DNA from: Candidatus Woesearchaeota archaeon | Lineage (GTDB): Archaea; Nanobdellota; Nanobdellia; Woesearchaeales; ARS49 | Assembly: GCA_019323555.1 (NCBI GenBank) | Contig: JAHWHC010000060.1 | Span: 1 to 13,395, forward strand | Length of the DNA stretch: 13,395 nt | Direction: 5' to 3' | The notes under the pieces: model-generated | Database searches by the model: none | Seen by the model: the letters and a program-made list of their open reading frames with translations, nothing else | What the model was told of the DNA's origin: nothing | In this document: positions 7,342 to 13,395 of the stretch, piece by piece | Layout: each line of letters opens with the position of its first letter | How positions within the stretch are numbered: position 1 is the first letter of the stretch | Made by a program: the position numbers and the translations under genes

Positions 7342-8153
7342 TTTATTCTCTCTGTTGGATACCAATCTGTCTCGTGCCCTTTAAAGATAAGATATCTTTG
7401 TGTCTTTGGTACTCTGAATAATGCTGTAATGTCCTCTCCTTGCGGATCTCTTATTTTCTGGCCATTTTTTAGCTGGTCTGCTATTCTTTCTGAAAGGCCG
7501 GCAGTTGCAACCACCTCGTCAGGGCTTTCTTCAATTTTGTTTAATCCTCTGAGAAAATCATTGCCGCCAGCAGCATATGCTGCTTCTAACACGCGCACTA
7601 TATAATCCATATTTAAAGTGACTATTTCGCCATCAGCATTGCAAGTAGACCACATTTGGGGTACTACGGCATATACTGGAGAATCTTCTGCTGGCAGAGG
7701 ATGGTCATTTAATGCACAATTTGAAGTAAGTTTTGAAGGATTCTGCGAAAAGCTGAAATTTCTGTATTCCTCTGCACTAAAATCTTTAAATAAGCTAAAC
7801 CTTAAAAAATCCCCAATTACCACTGCTTGTGACGGGTCTGATATGCCGTGTTCTTCACAAACTTTTCTGTAGTCTTTATAGCTTATTGTGATTGGTATGT
7901 CAGATTCGAGCTGTATATTCTGCTTAGTATATAAACCATCAAATTCTATCCCTGTTAGGCGCTTTAGTTCAGCCAGAGCTTCTTCTACAAAAGGCCTGGG
8001 CGCTCTAGTAGTTATGATAGCTTTTCCGTCATTTTCATGGATTCGTCTTACCGCATCCCTGAGGCCTGGTCTGGTGACTATCATGTCGTTTACATGCTGT
8101 CTTGAGCTGTAAATTCCGGTAGTCCCCTCCAAATCCAATAAATATGCTTTCAT
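7338..8153 (-). CDS. HAD superfamily hydrolase, probable phosphatase
   Basis: The 271-residue protein begins with a HAD motif I variant, YLLDLEGTTG, with nucleophile D7 and Glu at position 9 where most phosphatases have Asp; enolase-phosphatase E1 (MtnC) also has DxEGT. Motif II is the strand AIITTRAP (T48). A lysine near residue 93 may be motif III. VVIGDFLRF (D115) is motif IV, though its second acidic residue is not evident. The C-terminal 140 residues do not look like a standard HAD core and may bind substrate. The start is the ATG at 8153: a perfect AGGTGA lies 5 nt upstream, and the in-frame GTG at 8162 is part of that ribosome binding site. Overlap with the nucleoside hydrolase suggests a 5'-nucleotidase role, supplying nucleosides to it; this is inference. 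Confidence 0.8.
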   Translation of the reverse strand: MKAYLLDLEGTTGIYSSRQHVNDMIVTRPGLRDAVRRIHENDGKAIITTRAPRPFVEEALAELKRLTGIEFDGLYTKQNIQLESDIPITISYKDYRKVCEEHGISDPSQAVVIGDFLRFSLFKDFSAEEYRNFSFSQNPSKLTSNCALNDHPLPAEDSPVYAVVPQMWSTCNADGEIVTLNMDYIVRVLEAAYAAGGNDFLRGLNKIEESPDEVVATAGLSERIADQLKNGQKIRDPQGEDITALFRVPKTQRYLIFKGHETDWYPTERIK

Positions 8154-8158
8154 TGCCT

Positions 8159-8164
8159 TCACCT
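8159..8164 (-). promoter_or_regulatory. Shine-Dalgarno AGGTGA of the HAD gene
   Basis: A perfect match to the archaeal anti-Shine-Dalgarno, 5 nt before the ATG at 8153. It decides the start: an upstream GTG that would extend the protein by three residues lies inside this motif. Confidence 0.75.
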
Positions 8165-8186
8165 GGGCCTATTTAAGTGCTTCTAG

Positions 8187-8195
8187 TATTTAAAT
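8187..8195 (-). promoter_or_regulatory. TATA box for the HAD-nucleoside hydrolase operon
   Basis: On the minus strand the region reads ACATTTAAATACTAG. Centred near 8191, it would place the transcript start near 8165, giving a leader of about 12 nt that just holds the AGGTGA. It shares the 130-bp intergenic space with the promoter of the divergent metallophosphoesterase gene. Confidence 0.6.
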
Positions 8196-8235
8196 GTTTT
8201 GTTTTTCACCACTCTTTTGTAGTAAAAAGCGAAAC

Positions 8236-8244
8236 ATTTATATA
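8236..8244 (+). promoter_or_regulatory. TATA box for the metallophosphoesterase gene
   Basis: ATTTATATA preceded by GCGAAAC, a BRE-like element. The expected start is near 8266, leaving a leader of about 17 nt with GGGGTGGA at 8273-8280. A second TTTATATA at 8254-8261 would give a nearly leaderless transcript from the same ATG. Confidence 0.6.
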
Positions 8245-8282
8245 CTTGCGCTCTTTATATAGTGTTATTCGCGGGGTGGAAT

Positions 8283-8867
8283 ATGGCAAAAAAAGGCATT
8301 ATTTCAGATATTCACGCAAATTTAGGGTATTTAAATAGAGTACTTAAGGAACTTCAAAATAGGGGTATTGAGGACATTGCTTGTTTAGGCGATATTCTGG
8401 AGGATACGCCTAGTGCAAATGACTGCGTAGATTTACTGATTGCTAAAGGAGTTCGTTCAGTTAGAGGAAACCACGATGATGTGTTTTTAAAGCATTCTGA
8501 ACACCTTACACCTGAAACAGTATCATATATACAGGCCCTGCCGCCTGCTATTGTGATTGGGGACAGTATTTTTGTTCATGATCATCCTTTAGGAGAAGAT
8601 TACCGTAATAAACAGTTTTTTAGTGGTAATTATATAAGACATCATTATCAGGCGAAAGAACTGCTTGAGAGGACAGTGCAAAAATACATCTTTTTAGGGC
8701 ACACGCATAATCCTGCAGTATTCTCAGAGGATGAAATGGTTGAATTTCCAGAAGGCAGAGTTCTGCAGCTATCCCAAGAAAAAAGATACGTTCTAAATCC
8801 AGGTGCAGTGCCAGACTTTGCTATATTCGATCCTGAGCAGAATACGTTTGAAGTTGTGCGTCTTTAA
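8283..8867 (+). CDS. Metallophosphoesterase of the YfcE/MJ0936 type
   Basis: Cytoplasmic calcineurin-fold phosphodiesterase or phosphatase using two metal ions. The 194-residue protein carries every core motif in order: SDIHANL (D9, H11), CLGDILED (D37), VRGNHDD (N63, H64), VHDHP (H99), FLGHTHNP (H140, H142) and the NPGAV turn (172-176) typical of the small YfcE/MJ0936 group. Length fits this group (about 160-250). The ATG at 8283 is chosen because GGTG lies 5 nt upstream and the metal-binding strand begins directly after it; a GTG at 8262 would sit on the predicted transcript start. It diverges from the HAD operon. The natural substrate of these enzymes is usually unknown; cyclic nucleotides and phosphodiesters are cleaved in vitro. 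Confidence 0.93.
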   Translation: MAKKGIISDIHANLGYLNRVLKELQNRGIEDIACLGDILEDTPSANDCVDLLIAKGVRSVRGNHDDVFLKHSEHLTPETVSYIQALPPAIVIGDSIFVHDHPLGEDYRNKQFFSGNYIRHHYQAKELLERTVQKYIFLGHTHNPAVFSEDEMVEFPEGRVLQLSQEKRYVLNPGAVPDFAIFDPEQNTFEVVRL

Positions 8868-8876
8868 TTAATCGAT

Positions 8877-8889
8877 AAATATATAAATA
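8877..8889 (+). promoter_or_regulatory. TATA box for the 297-residue helical protein
   Basis: AATATATAAATAA preceded by ATCGATAA. Its centre near 8883 puts the transcript start at about 8909-8911, that is on the ATG, so the mRNA is predicted to be leaderless. This supports ATG 8911 over an in-frame TTG at 8902. Confidence 0.62.
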
Positions 8890-8910
8890 AACAAGGCATT
8901 TTTGATAAAC

Positions 8911-9804
8911 ATGGTACGGGCTTATACTCCTGAAGAGATGGATGAAATGTATGATAGAAATCTTGAACAGATTTCTGAGCTCGTAATTTGGAGAAGATTA
9001 TTTCGTATTCCTGCAGGATCTTATTTTGATAGAGCCGTTGCGTATATTATTCACGTCTTAGTTCTTAAATATCCTAAAAATTGGAAACGTGAGTTGGATG
9101 CTATTAAAGAAAGAATGATATCATTGGGCTATCCTAAATATCTGGGATACCTGGGTGAATTAGTATCTTCTATATTCATAGCCTATTTTGACAAAGATTT
9201 TCCAAGTAAAGATAAGACCGAGGCTTTGATTGCTCTTAGAAACTATCATACACAGCAAATAGGCAAATGTAAAGAAGCGCAGAAAGCAGGCAAAGAAATA
9301 AGATTTGTTGCAGTTCCAGACGAATTTCTGCCGGATTGGTATTTTATAGCAATGCCTGAAAATAGCAGATATCAAAAGCATTTTGTGCGCCTAGAGCCAC
9401 TGCGCAAAAAAGGCCCAAAAGTTCCGCCGACTGACGACGAAACTACCCTTTCAAAAAGAATTACTAATTTTAAAGCACTTAAATATAATTTTGAACATAG
9501 ATCTTTCCAGCCAAAGTATGTGGCTATTCTAAAAGAGCTTGTTGATAAACTTGGAAATTTAATTACAGAGGAGTATGCCCTCCGAGATGAATTGGCTGAT
9601 GCAGCAACAGAAACAAAAAGAACAGAAATTCTTGCCACAATTAAAAAATGCATTGATAATCAATTAACACAGATTGCTTTTATTAAGGAAAAATTAGATA
9701 ATAATCTACAGATTATTCCCGATCCGAAAACAACACAAGACATTGCTATGCTCATCGTTGAAATAATTAAAGATTTGGGTTCTGAAAAAAAACGCCATTC
9801 CTAA
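8911..9804 (+). CDS. Helical protein of unknown function
   Basis: I do not recognise the family. The 297-residue protein is almost entirely helical and charged. Residues about 1-100 contain several short amphipathic helices with aromatic residues (PAGSYFDRAVAYIIHVL, then YPKYLGYLGELVSSIFIAYF). Residues 100-145 are Lys-rich, and a Pro/Gly-containing loop (KKGPKVPPTDDE) sits near 165-180. The C-terminal part, about 200-275, looks like a coiled coil with heptad Leu/Ile spacing. There is no signal peptide, no clear membrane segment, no Cys cluster and no enzymatic motif I can see. It has its own promoter, 44 nt after the phosphoesterase stop, and another promoter follows it, so it may be a single-gene unit. 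A scaffolding role would be a guess. Confidence 0.85.
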   Translation: MVRAYTPEEMDEMYDRNLEQISELVIWRRLFRIPAGSYFDRAVAYIIHVLVLKYPKNWKRELDAIKERMISLGYPKYLGYLGELVSSIFIAYFDKDFPSKDKTEALIALRNYHTQQIGKCKEAQKAGKEIRFVAVPDEFLPDWYFIAMPENSRYQKHFVRLEPLRKKGPKVPPTDDETTLSKRITNFKALKYNFEHRSFQPKYVAILKELVDKLGNLITEEYALRDELADAATETKRTEILATIKKCIDNQLTQIAFIKEKLDNNLQIIPDPKTTQDIAMLIVEIIKDLGSEKKRHS

Positions 9805-9816
9805 GTGACAACCAAT

Positions 9817-9826
9817 ATTTATATAC
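9817..9826 (+). promoter_or_regulatory. TATA box for the DUF4013-like gene
   Basis: ATTTATATAC begins 12 nt after the stop of the preceding gene. The expected transcript start is near 9847, giving a leader of about 16 nt with GGGGT at 9852-9856 before the ATG at 9863. Confidence 0.6.
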
Positions 9827-9862
9827 TATTCTCTGTAAATTAGGCTCTATAGGGGTATTAAG

Positions 9863-10483
9863 ATGGAGTATTGGGAGTGTGTTACAAGGCCGTTCAAGGA
9901 TGTCAAAAAGCTAGTTTTTGGCAGCATACTTCTTTTGATTCCTTTTCTGTCTTTTGCAGTGTTTGGCTATTTTATGGAATGCGCCAGGACTGCCAGGAAA
10001 AAAGATTTAGGCATGCCCGCTTGGAGCACTTTTTGGCTTAAGCTGTGGGAGGGGATTCTTGCTGCAGTCATTTTTGCAGTGTATTTTGCAGTTTTTTTTG
10101 CATTGTACCTTCTTTTATTTTATTATGACATTGATTGGTTTGCTTTTGGCGGTTTGATATACTTGTTTTTGCTGGCGCTGGGCTTATATATTTTTCCAAG
10201 TTCTTTGGTTCGCTTTGCAGTCAAGAAGAAATTTCTGAGTGCATTTGGCGCCGGCGCATTCAGGCAAGCATTCCGTGATAAGTATTTTTTTGCATTTTTA
10301 CTGGGCTTGGCCAATGCATTTGTCCTTAATCTTATCTTCCTTGTTTTATTGATCCTGGTCGTGGCTATCGCAGGCGTTGCGTGGAACATAGCGTATTATT
10401 GTTTGTTGGCGCTTTATGCAGTTTATCTTTATTCTGTAACTGTCGCTGTGTTTTCCCTTCTCGGCCAATCCTACAAAAAGTGA
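9863..10483 (+). CDS. DUF4013-like integral membrane protein
   Basis: A 206-residue protein with about five membrane helices (roughly 17-38, 64-88, 92-112, 141-170 and 172-200) and short charged loops. The N-terminal arrangement matches archaeal DUF4013 proteins: an amphipathic N-terminus with PFKDVKKL, a first helix, then GYFMECARTARKKDLGMPAW (35-54) with the Gly-Tyr, basic stretch and Pro-x-Trp typical of that family. Its function is not established. The reading frame is clean and high in Phe and Leu. The next gene starts 49 nt downstream on the same strand and could be co-transcribed. I am fairly sure of the membrane topology and less sure of the family name. Confidence 0.85.
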   Translation: MEYWECVTRPFKDVKKLVFGSILLLIPFLSFAVFGYFMECARTARKKDLGMPAWSTFWLKLWEGILAAVIFAVYFAVFFALYLLLFYYDIDWFAFGGLIYLFLLALGLYIFPSSLVRFAVKKKFLSAFGAGAFRQAFRDKYFFAFLLGLANAFVLNLIFLVLLILVVAIAGVAWNIAYYCLLALYAVYLYSVTVAVFSLLGQSYKK

Positions 10484-10510
10484 TCACTCATTAAAAAGGA
10501 GTAACAAATC

Positions 10511-10518
10511 ATTTTAAG
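10511..10518 (+). promoter_or_regulatory. Weak TATA-like element before the small six-Cys gene
   Basis: ATTTTAAG is centred about 26 nt before the second in-frame ATG (10542). It is weaker than the other boxes here, so the gene may instead be read through from the DUF4013-like gene. An AAGGAG at 10496-10501 is too far from either ATG, and the frame between is closed by a TAA at 10515, so it is not this gene's ribosome site. Confidence 0.3.
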
Positions 10519-10532
10519 CATCAAGAGCGTGA

Positions 10533-10958
10533 ATGATTAAAATGGCGGAATCAAAGACGTTTAAACTATACGCAATTATCGTGCTTTTAATAGTTGCTGT
10601 CGTGATTTTTTTACAGCCAGCTGCGTGCAGAACTGAAAGCTGTTTTCTTGATAAAGCGAATTCCTGCAGTGCAGCAACGTATACCAATATAATAAACGGA
10701 ACAACTTTGTTTTATGAGGTTAATAACTGCGTGCTTAAGAAGACTGTTGTTGCTTTAAGCCCTGAAGAAATGCCGGAGGTTATTGAGCGGTTCTTGGGCA
10801 AGAGCATGGTGTGTCTTTATGCTAAGGATGACTTTAGCCCTCTGCACATCTATACCTTGTCTGGCATGCTGAACACTTGCGAAGGCGATCTTAAAGCTGC
10901 AATCATTCCTTACACATTGGCAGCAGAGAATATGCTCCCTTTAAACACACAGGTATAG
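10533..10958 (+). CDS. Small membrane-anchored six-cysteine protein
   Basis: A 141-residue protein of no named family. It has a short basic N-terminus, one hydrophobic helix (about 11-28) that could be a signal anchor, and an outside domain with six cysteines (32, 37, 45, 66, 94, 116), probably three disulfides. One sequon (NGT) is present. Every cysteine has a counterpart in the convergent gene at 10975-11745 at a constant offset of 125 residues, and about half of the aligned positions are identical, including KAN, GTT, NNCVL, FLGKSM and DFSPL. The two are therefore recent paralogues. This copy lacks the partner's cytoplasmic helical domain and linker. Start choice is uncertain: ATG 10542 (MAESK) is an alternative to ATG 10533. 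Confidence 0.85.
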   Translation: MIKMAESKTFKLYAIIVLLIVAVVIFLQPAACRTESCFLDKANSCSAATYTNIINGTTLFYEVNNCVLKKTVVALSPEEMPEVIERFLGKSMVCLYAKDDFSPLHIYTLSGMLNTCEGDLKAAIIPYTLAAENMLPLNTQV

Positions 10959-10962
10959 AAAT

Positions 10963-10976
10963 AATTTTGTTCTTTT
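10963..10976 (+). terminator. Possible oligo-T terminator between convergent genes
   Basis: A T-rich run (ATTTTGTTCTTTT) directly after the stop of the small six-Cys gene, on its coding strand. Archaeal termination commonly uses such U-tracts without a hairpin. Only 16 nt separate the two stops, so the run reaches into the opposing gene. No similar tract exists for the minus strand here. Confidence 0.3.
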
Positions 10977-11745
10977 AAAGCTGTCTTGTAACTTGAAGTA
11001 TTTGGTCTTTCAAAGGACCATCGCAAGCTTCTAAGTAGCCTGTTATTGAATTAAGGAATAACGGGCTGAAATCATTCTTGTTGAATTTGCAGGTCATGCT
11101 TTTGCCCAGGAATGTGGTTACTATTTCCTGCGGCTCGCTTGGATCAAGTGCCTGTATCTTTTTTGTCAGAACGCAGTTGTTTGTTTCATAGTAGACTGTT
11201 GTTCCTTCTATCTGGTTTGTGAATGTTGCTGCCATGCACTTGTTTGCCTTGCTGATAAAGCAGTTTTCTGTGTCACACTGTGTTGGCGCAACATATGCCA
11301 GCCCAAATACGACCACAACAATCAGTAATACTGCAAGCAGCCCGAATATCCAGAGTCTTCTTGGTTTTTCCTGCGTGACTTGCACAGGTTTCGGTTTTAC
11401 TGTGGGTATTTCTGGTTTTTTTATCTCTATTTTTGTTTCTTTTATTGCCGGTGCCTTTATTTCAGGCATCTTTGGTATCTTGATTAGTTTAGGCGGTTCT
11501 TTTTTGATTTGTTTTGGTTTTTCTTTTGCTTTCGCTGGTTTTGCGCTGAATAATCCAGAAAATAATGGTTTTTTAATCGGTTCCTTGATTACTTTTGCTT
11601 CTTTTAGCTCTGAAAATGCCTGGTTTACCTCGCCTGAAGGGAACCCTGCATCAATTAAGGAAGATCTGACTAAGTCTACAGAGTAGCCTTTATTAAGTTC
11701 TTTTTTAATATGAGCCTTTAGGCTTTTGAGTGCGTCACCCTCCAT
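10975..11745 (-). CDS. Membrane-anchored six-cysteine protein with cytoplasmic helical domain
   Basis: A 256-residue protein of no named family, in four parts. Residues 5-48 form a compact helical domain (LKAHIKKELNKGYS, then LIDAGFPSGEVNQAF), similar in style to N-terminal modules of many DPANN proteins. Residues 55-128 are a Lys/Pro-rich linker with repeated KP and EIP units. Residues 131-152 are one membrane helix. Residues 153-256 are an outside domain with six cysteines (157, 162, 170, 191, 219, 241) that aligns without gaps to residues 28-131 of the convergent 141-residue paralogue. The N-terminus without a signal peptide and the basic flank before the helix (EKPRR) suggest an N-in, C-out topology. 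Such a layout could link an outside disulfide-rich domain to a cytoplasmic partner; the role is unknown. Confidence 0.87.
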   Translation of the reverse strand: MEGDALKSLKAHIKKELNKGYSVDLVRSSLIDAGFPSGEVNQAFSELKEAKVIKEPIKKPLFSGLFSAKPAKAKEKPKQIKKEPPKLIKIPKMPEIKAPAIKETKIEIKKPEIPTVKPKPVQVTQEKPRRLWIFGLLAVLLIVVVVFGLAYVAPTQCDTENCFISKANKCMAATFTNQIEGTTVYYETNNCVLTKKIQALDPSEPQEIVTTFLGKSMTCKFNKNDFSPLFLNSITGYLEACDGPLKDQILQVTRQL

Positions 11746-11769
11746 GTTCTTGCTTTATTAAACCAGCCT

Positions 11770-11778
11770 ATTAAAACA
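11770..11778 (-). promoter_or_regulatory. TATA-like element for the larger six-Cys gene
   Basis: On the minus strand the segment reads GTTTTAATAGG. Its centre near 11774 would start transcription at about 11748, only 2-3 nt before the ATG at 11745, which suggests a nearly leaderless mRNA. Confidence 0.45.
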
Positions 11779-11849
11779 TTTGTAACTACTAATAAAAGAA
11801 AAACAAACGATTTTTAGCACTGATTTGTGTTTCACAAAAAATCGATAAG

Positions 11850-11857
11850 TTTAAATA
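11850..11857 (+). promoter_or_regulatory. TATA box for the surface protein gene
   Basis: TTTAAATA follows ATCGATAAG, the same octamer that precedes the TATA box at 8877. The expected start is near 11880, giving a leader of about 83 nt, the longest in the window. A weaker AATATAGTA at 11909-11917 would shorten it to about 24 nt. Confidence 0.5.
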
Positions 11858-11869
11858 CTTATAGTGCGG

Positions 11870-11895
11870 TTTTTCCTCTTTATCGGATGGAAAAA
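11870..11895. repeat. Inverted repeat at the predicted start of the surface protein transcript
   Basis: TTTTTCC and GGAAAAA, 12 nt apart, form perfect 7-bp arms that straddle the predicted transcript start near 11880. It could be a regulator site or a weak hairpin. It is A/T-rich, so chance is a real alternative. Confidence 0.3.
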
Positions 11896-11922
11896 AGGGG
11901 GATGTATCAATATAGTAATTAG
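11887..11922 (+). CDS. Possible 11-codon leader ORF
   Basis: ATG at 11887 opens a frame MEKRGMYQYSN that ends at TAG 11920-11922, 40 nt before the surface protein start. It lies within a few bases of the predicted transcript start, so it could be read as a leaderless upstream ORF, and a GGGGG just before its internal ATG (11902) resembles a ribosome site. Chance occurrence is quite possible. Confidence 0.2.
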   Translation: MEKRGMYQYSN

Positions 11923-11962
11923 TTATTTTTCTGTCCAGTAAAGTAGAGTAAAATACGATACA

Positions 11963-13395
11963 ATGAAGCGACATGAGAAGAATGTGTTAGGGATATTTGT
12001 AATACTTATTTCTGTCTTTATCCTGTTGAATGTAGGCATTTTTATCGTAGGCCCGACTGGCCTTGCAGGATATAATGAGTCTAATTCTGCTCCTGTCTGG
12101 AATGTAAGTAACACTTATTTTGGCATAAAAGTTGATACTGCGCTTGTTCTTGACTTGAGAGAGTATTTTGTTGATGCAGATGAGGACGAGCTGAATTTCA
12201 TATCAACACAACCTAGTAATTTCACAGTCTCTGTTTCCGGCAGTATTGTTACGATTGCGCCAGATCCGGGATTCCTCGGTACAAGACCTGTTACCCTGAC
12301 TGCTTCAGATTCAGCAGCTGTCACAAGCCAGACAATTCTTGTTGATGTGCTTGAGACAACAACCGCAATAAAAGACGCAAATAACAAGTTTTTTGGAAAA
12401 AAGATAACAGATGAGCCTGGTTTTGAGACGCATTTCTCCTCTATATCCCAGACAGATAACCAATTGACTGTTGTTTTTTACCATGATTCTGCACTTTCCC
12501 AGCCTATCTGGGTGGAAGGCGATGTTGGCTATGCTCTTACAAAAGATGCAAGCGGTCCGCTTGAGGAAGTCACATTGGTTGTGCAGCTGGTTGATGGTAT
12601 TGTTCCTAGGTTTAAGCTTCACGTCGGGGAGGCTTCTGAGATTTTTGAGTTTGGAAAAGAGATTCCTGAAATTATCACAGATAGCAATTATTCCTTGATT
12701 GACAGGGATGATGAATTAATTGACGTGGAGATCACAAAAGAAGATGCTGCTGTTGTTATTAAAGGCACAAACAGTTCTTTGATCAAGGCAGACATCGATA
12801 ACATAATTGATCCTAAGATTAGAACAGATGTTTTTGCTGCAGATGCAGTTGATATGGAAGAGGCGATTTTAAGTCTGCCTGTTTCAGGAGAAGTAAATGC
12901 CATTCTTGAGTGTTCTGATTTTAATGTTGATACTTTTGTTTGCGAAGGTTCTTGGCAGGAGACAGACATTCCTTTCACAACAGACGGTTCTGCTGTTGTT
13001 TTTGCCGTGGATCATTTCAGCGGTTATGCAGGAGGATTCATCCAGATTATTAATGTTCAGTCTTACCCGACGATAAACGGCAACTGGACTGTGCAGTTTA
13101 ACACCACAGGAACTGCCAATTTAACAATAATTGGAACAAGCGGGACGCATTTCACAGTTGATTTGCAGTTCCTTGAATTAAAGTGTGGTAATAATGTAAT
13201 CAATGCTTCCTATGATGGCGACAAGGTTTTTGTTGCTAACTTCTCTTGTAATGAGACTGCTTACGAGACCAGCAGAGTCATAACAAAGGGAAGGCATCAC
13301 CTGAACTTTACTTTTGGAAACTCTAGCGCGATTGCGCATAATCTTGTTGTTATTGGTGCAAATAATGTATTGAATTTCTTGAATGCAACTTTCAT
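11963..13395 (+). CDS. Large secreted or anchored surface glycoprotein (3' end outside window)
   Basis: 477 codons are visible, with no stop before the edge. The frame is closed upstream by TAA at 11939, so ATG 11963 is the first start. A basic N-terminus (MKRHEK) and a hydrophobic stretch (about 8-34, ending FIVGPTGLAGY) form a signal peptide or anchor. Residues about 40-130 look like a cadherin/Ig-type beta domain: NSAPVW, a strand, YFVDADEDELNF, then a G-x-x-x-VTLTASD end. Later strands include AVDHFSGYAGG (near 352), a motif common in archaeal surface proteins. I count 14 N-x-S/T sequons, mostly in the second half, so glycosylation is likely. Cysteines are few. The protein is probably part of the cell surface or an adhesin; no catalytic motif is seen. 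No clear ribosome binding site precedes the ATG. Confidence 0.87.
   Translation, partial: MKRHEKNVLGIFVILISVFILLNVGIFIVGPTGLAGYNESNSAPVWNVSNTYFGIKVDTALVLDLREYFVDADEDELNFISTQPSNFTVSVSGSIVTIAPDPGFLGTRPVTLTASDSAAVTSQTILVDVLETTTAIKDANNKFFGKKITDEPGFETHFSSISQTDNQLTVVFYHDSALSQPIWVEGDVGYALTKDASGPLEEVTLVVQLVDGIVPRFKLHVGEASEIFEFGKEIPEIITDSNYSLIDRDDELIDVEITKEDAAVVIKGTNSSLIKADIDNIIDPKIRTDVFAADAVDMEEAILSLPVSGEVNAILECSDFNVDTFVCEGSWQETDIPFTTDGSAVVFAVDHFSGYAGGFIQIINVQSYPTINGNWTVQFNTTGTANLTIIGTSGTHFTVDLQFLELKCGNNVINASYDGDKVFVANFSCNETAYETSRVITKGRHHLNFTFGNSSAIAHNLVVIGANNVLNFLNATF

Noticed and set aside
8262..8282. GTG 8262 as start of the metallophosphoesterase
   Set aside because: It sits upstream of the GGTG ribosome site and on the likely transcript start; ATG 8283 leads straight into the metal-binding strand.
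8902..8910. TTG 8902 as start of the helical protein
   Set aside because: TATA spacing puts the transcript start at about 8909-8911, so the TTG would not be transcribed.
10614..10630. Lipobox (QPAAC) in the small six-Cys protein
   Set aside because: The sequence is a poor lipobox, and the same Cys is conserved in the paralogue, where it follows APTQ, so a disulfide role is more likely.
11219..11686. 155-codon plus-strand frame
   Set aside because: It is antisense to the larger six-Cys gene; its hydrophobic look comes from reading the Lys/Pro-rich linker backwards.

Overview
The window looks like chromosome from an archaeon, most likely a DPANN-type lineage such as Woesearchaeota or Pacearchaeota. 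This rests on TATA-like boxes about 26 nt upstream of the expected transcript starts, start codons that sit at or very near those starts, and occasional short leaders with a GGTG-type Shine-Dalgarno. The gene content agrees: a DUF4013-like membrane protein, Cys-rich single-pass surface proteins and a sequon-rich giant surface protein. The lineage is inferred from style, not from a marker gene. Gene density is high, and the longest gap (11746-11962) is only 217 nt. I saw no tRNA, rRNA, CRISPR array, IS element or integrase.

Region 1 (1-6411, + strand) is one reading frame already open at the left edge, giving at least 2136 residues. It has a long helical N-terminal half, then four recognisable or partly recognisable domains. 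These are a Pol-beta-type nucleotidyltransferase (GG-x12-DxD plus a later Asp), a 2H phosphoesterase (HVT...HMT), a HipA/PI3-4K-like kinase fold (Lys...NAE...GDxD...N...DFG) after a Pro/Ala linker, and a C-terminal module with two Asp-centred motifs. A nucleotidyltransferase, a 2H phosphoesterase and a kinase on one chain is the most unusual thing here.

Region 2 (6343-8153, - strand) is a two-gene operon: a HAD-type hydrolase whose stop overlaps the ATG of an inosine/uridine-type nucleoside hydrolase (ATGA). Together they could convert nucleoside monophosphates to base plus ribose. The nucleoside hydrolase converges on the giant gene and overlaps its end by 69 nt.

Region 3 (8283-10958, + strand) holds a YfcE/MJ0936-type metallophosphoesterase, a helical protein of unknown function, a five-helix DUF4013-like membrane protein and a small membrane-anchored six-Cys protein. 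The first three have their own TATA-like elements.

Region 4 (10975-11745, - strand) encodes a larger paralogue of that six-Cys protein, facing it tail to tail. It adds a cytoplasmic helical domain and a Lys/Pro-rich linker. Region 5 (11963 to the right edge, + strand) is the start of a large, probably glycosylated surface protein that continues beyond the window.
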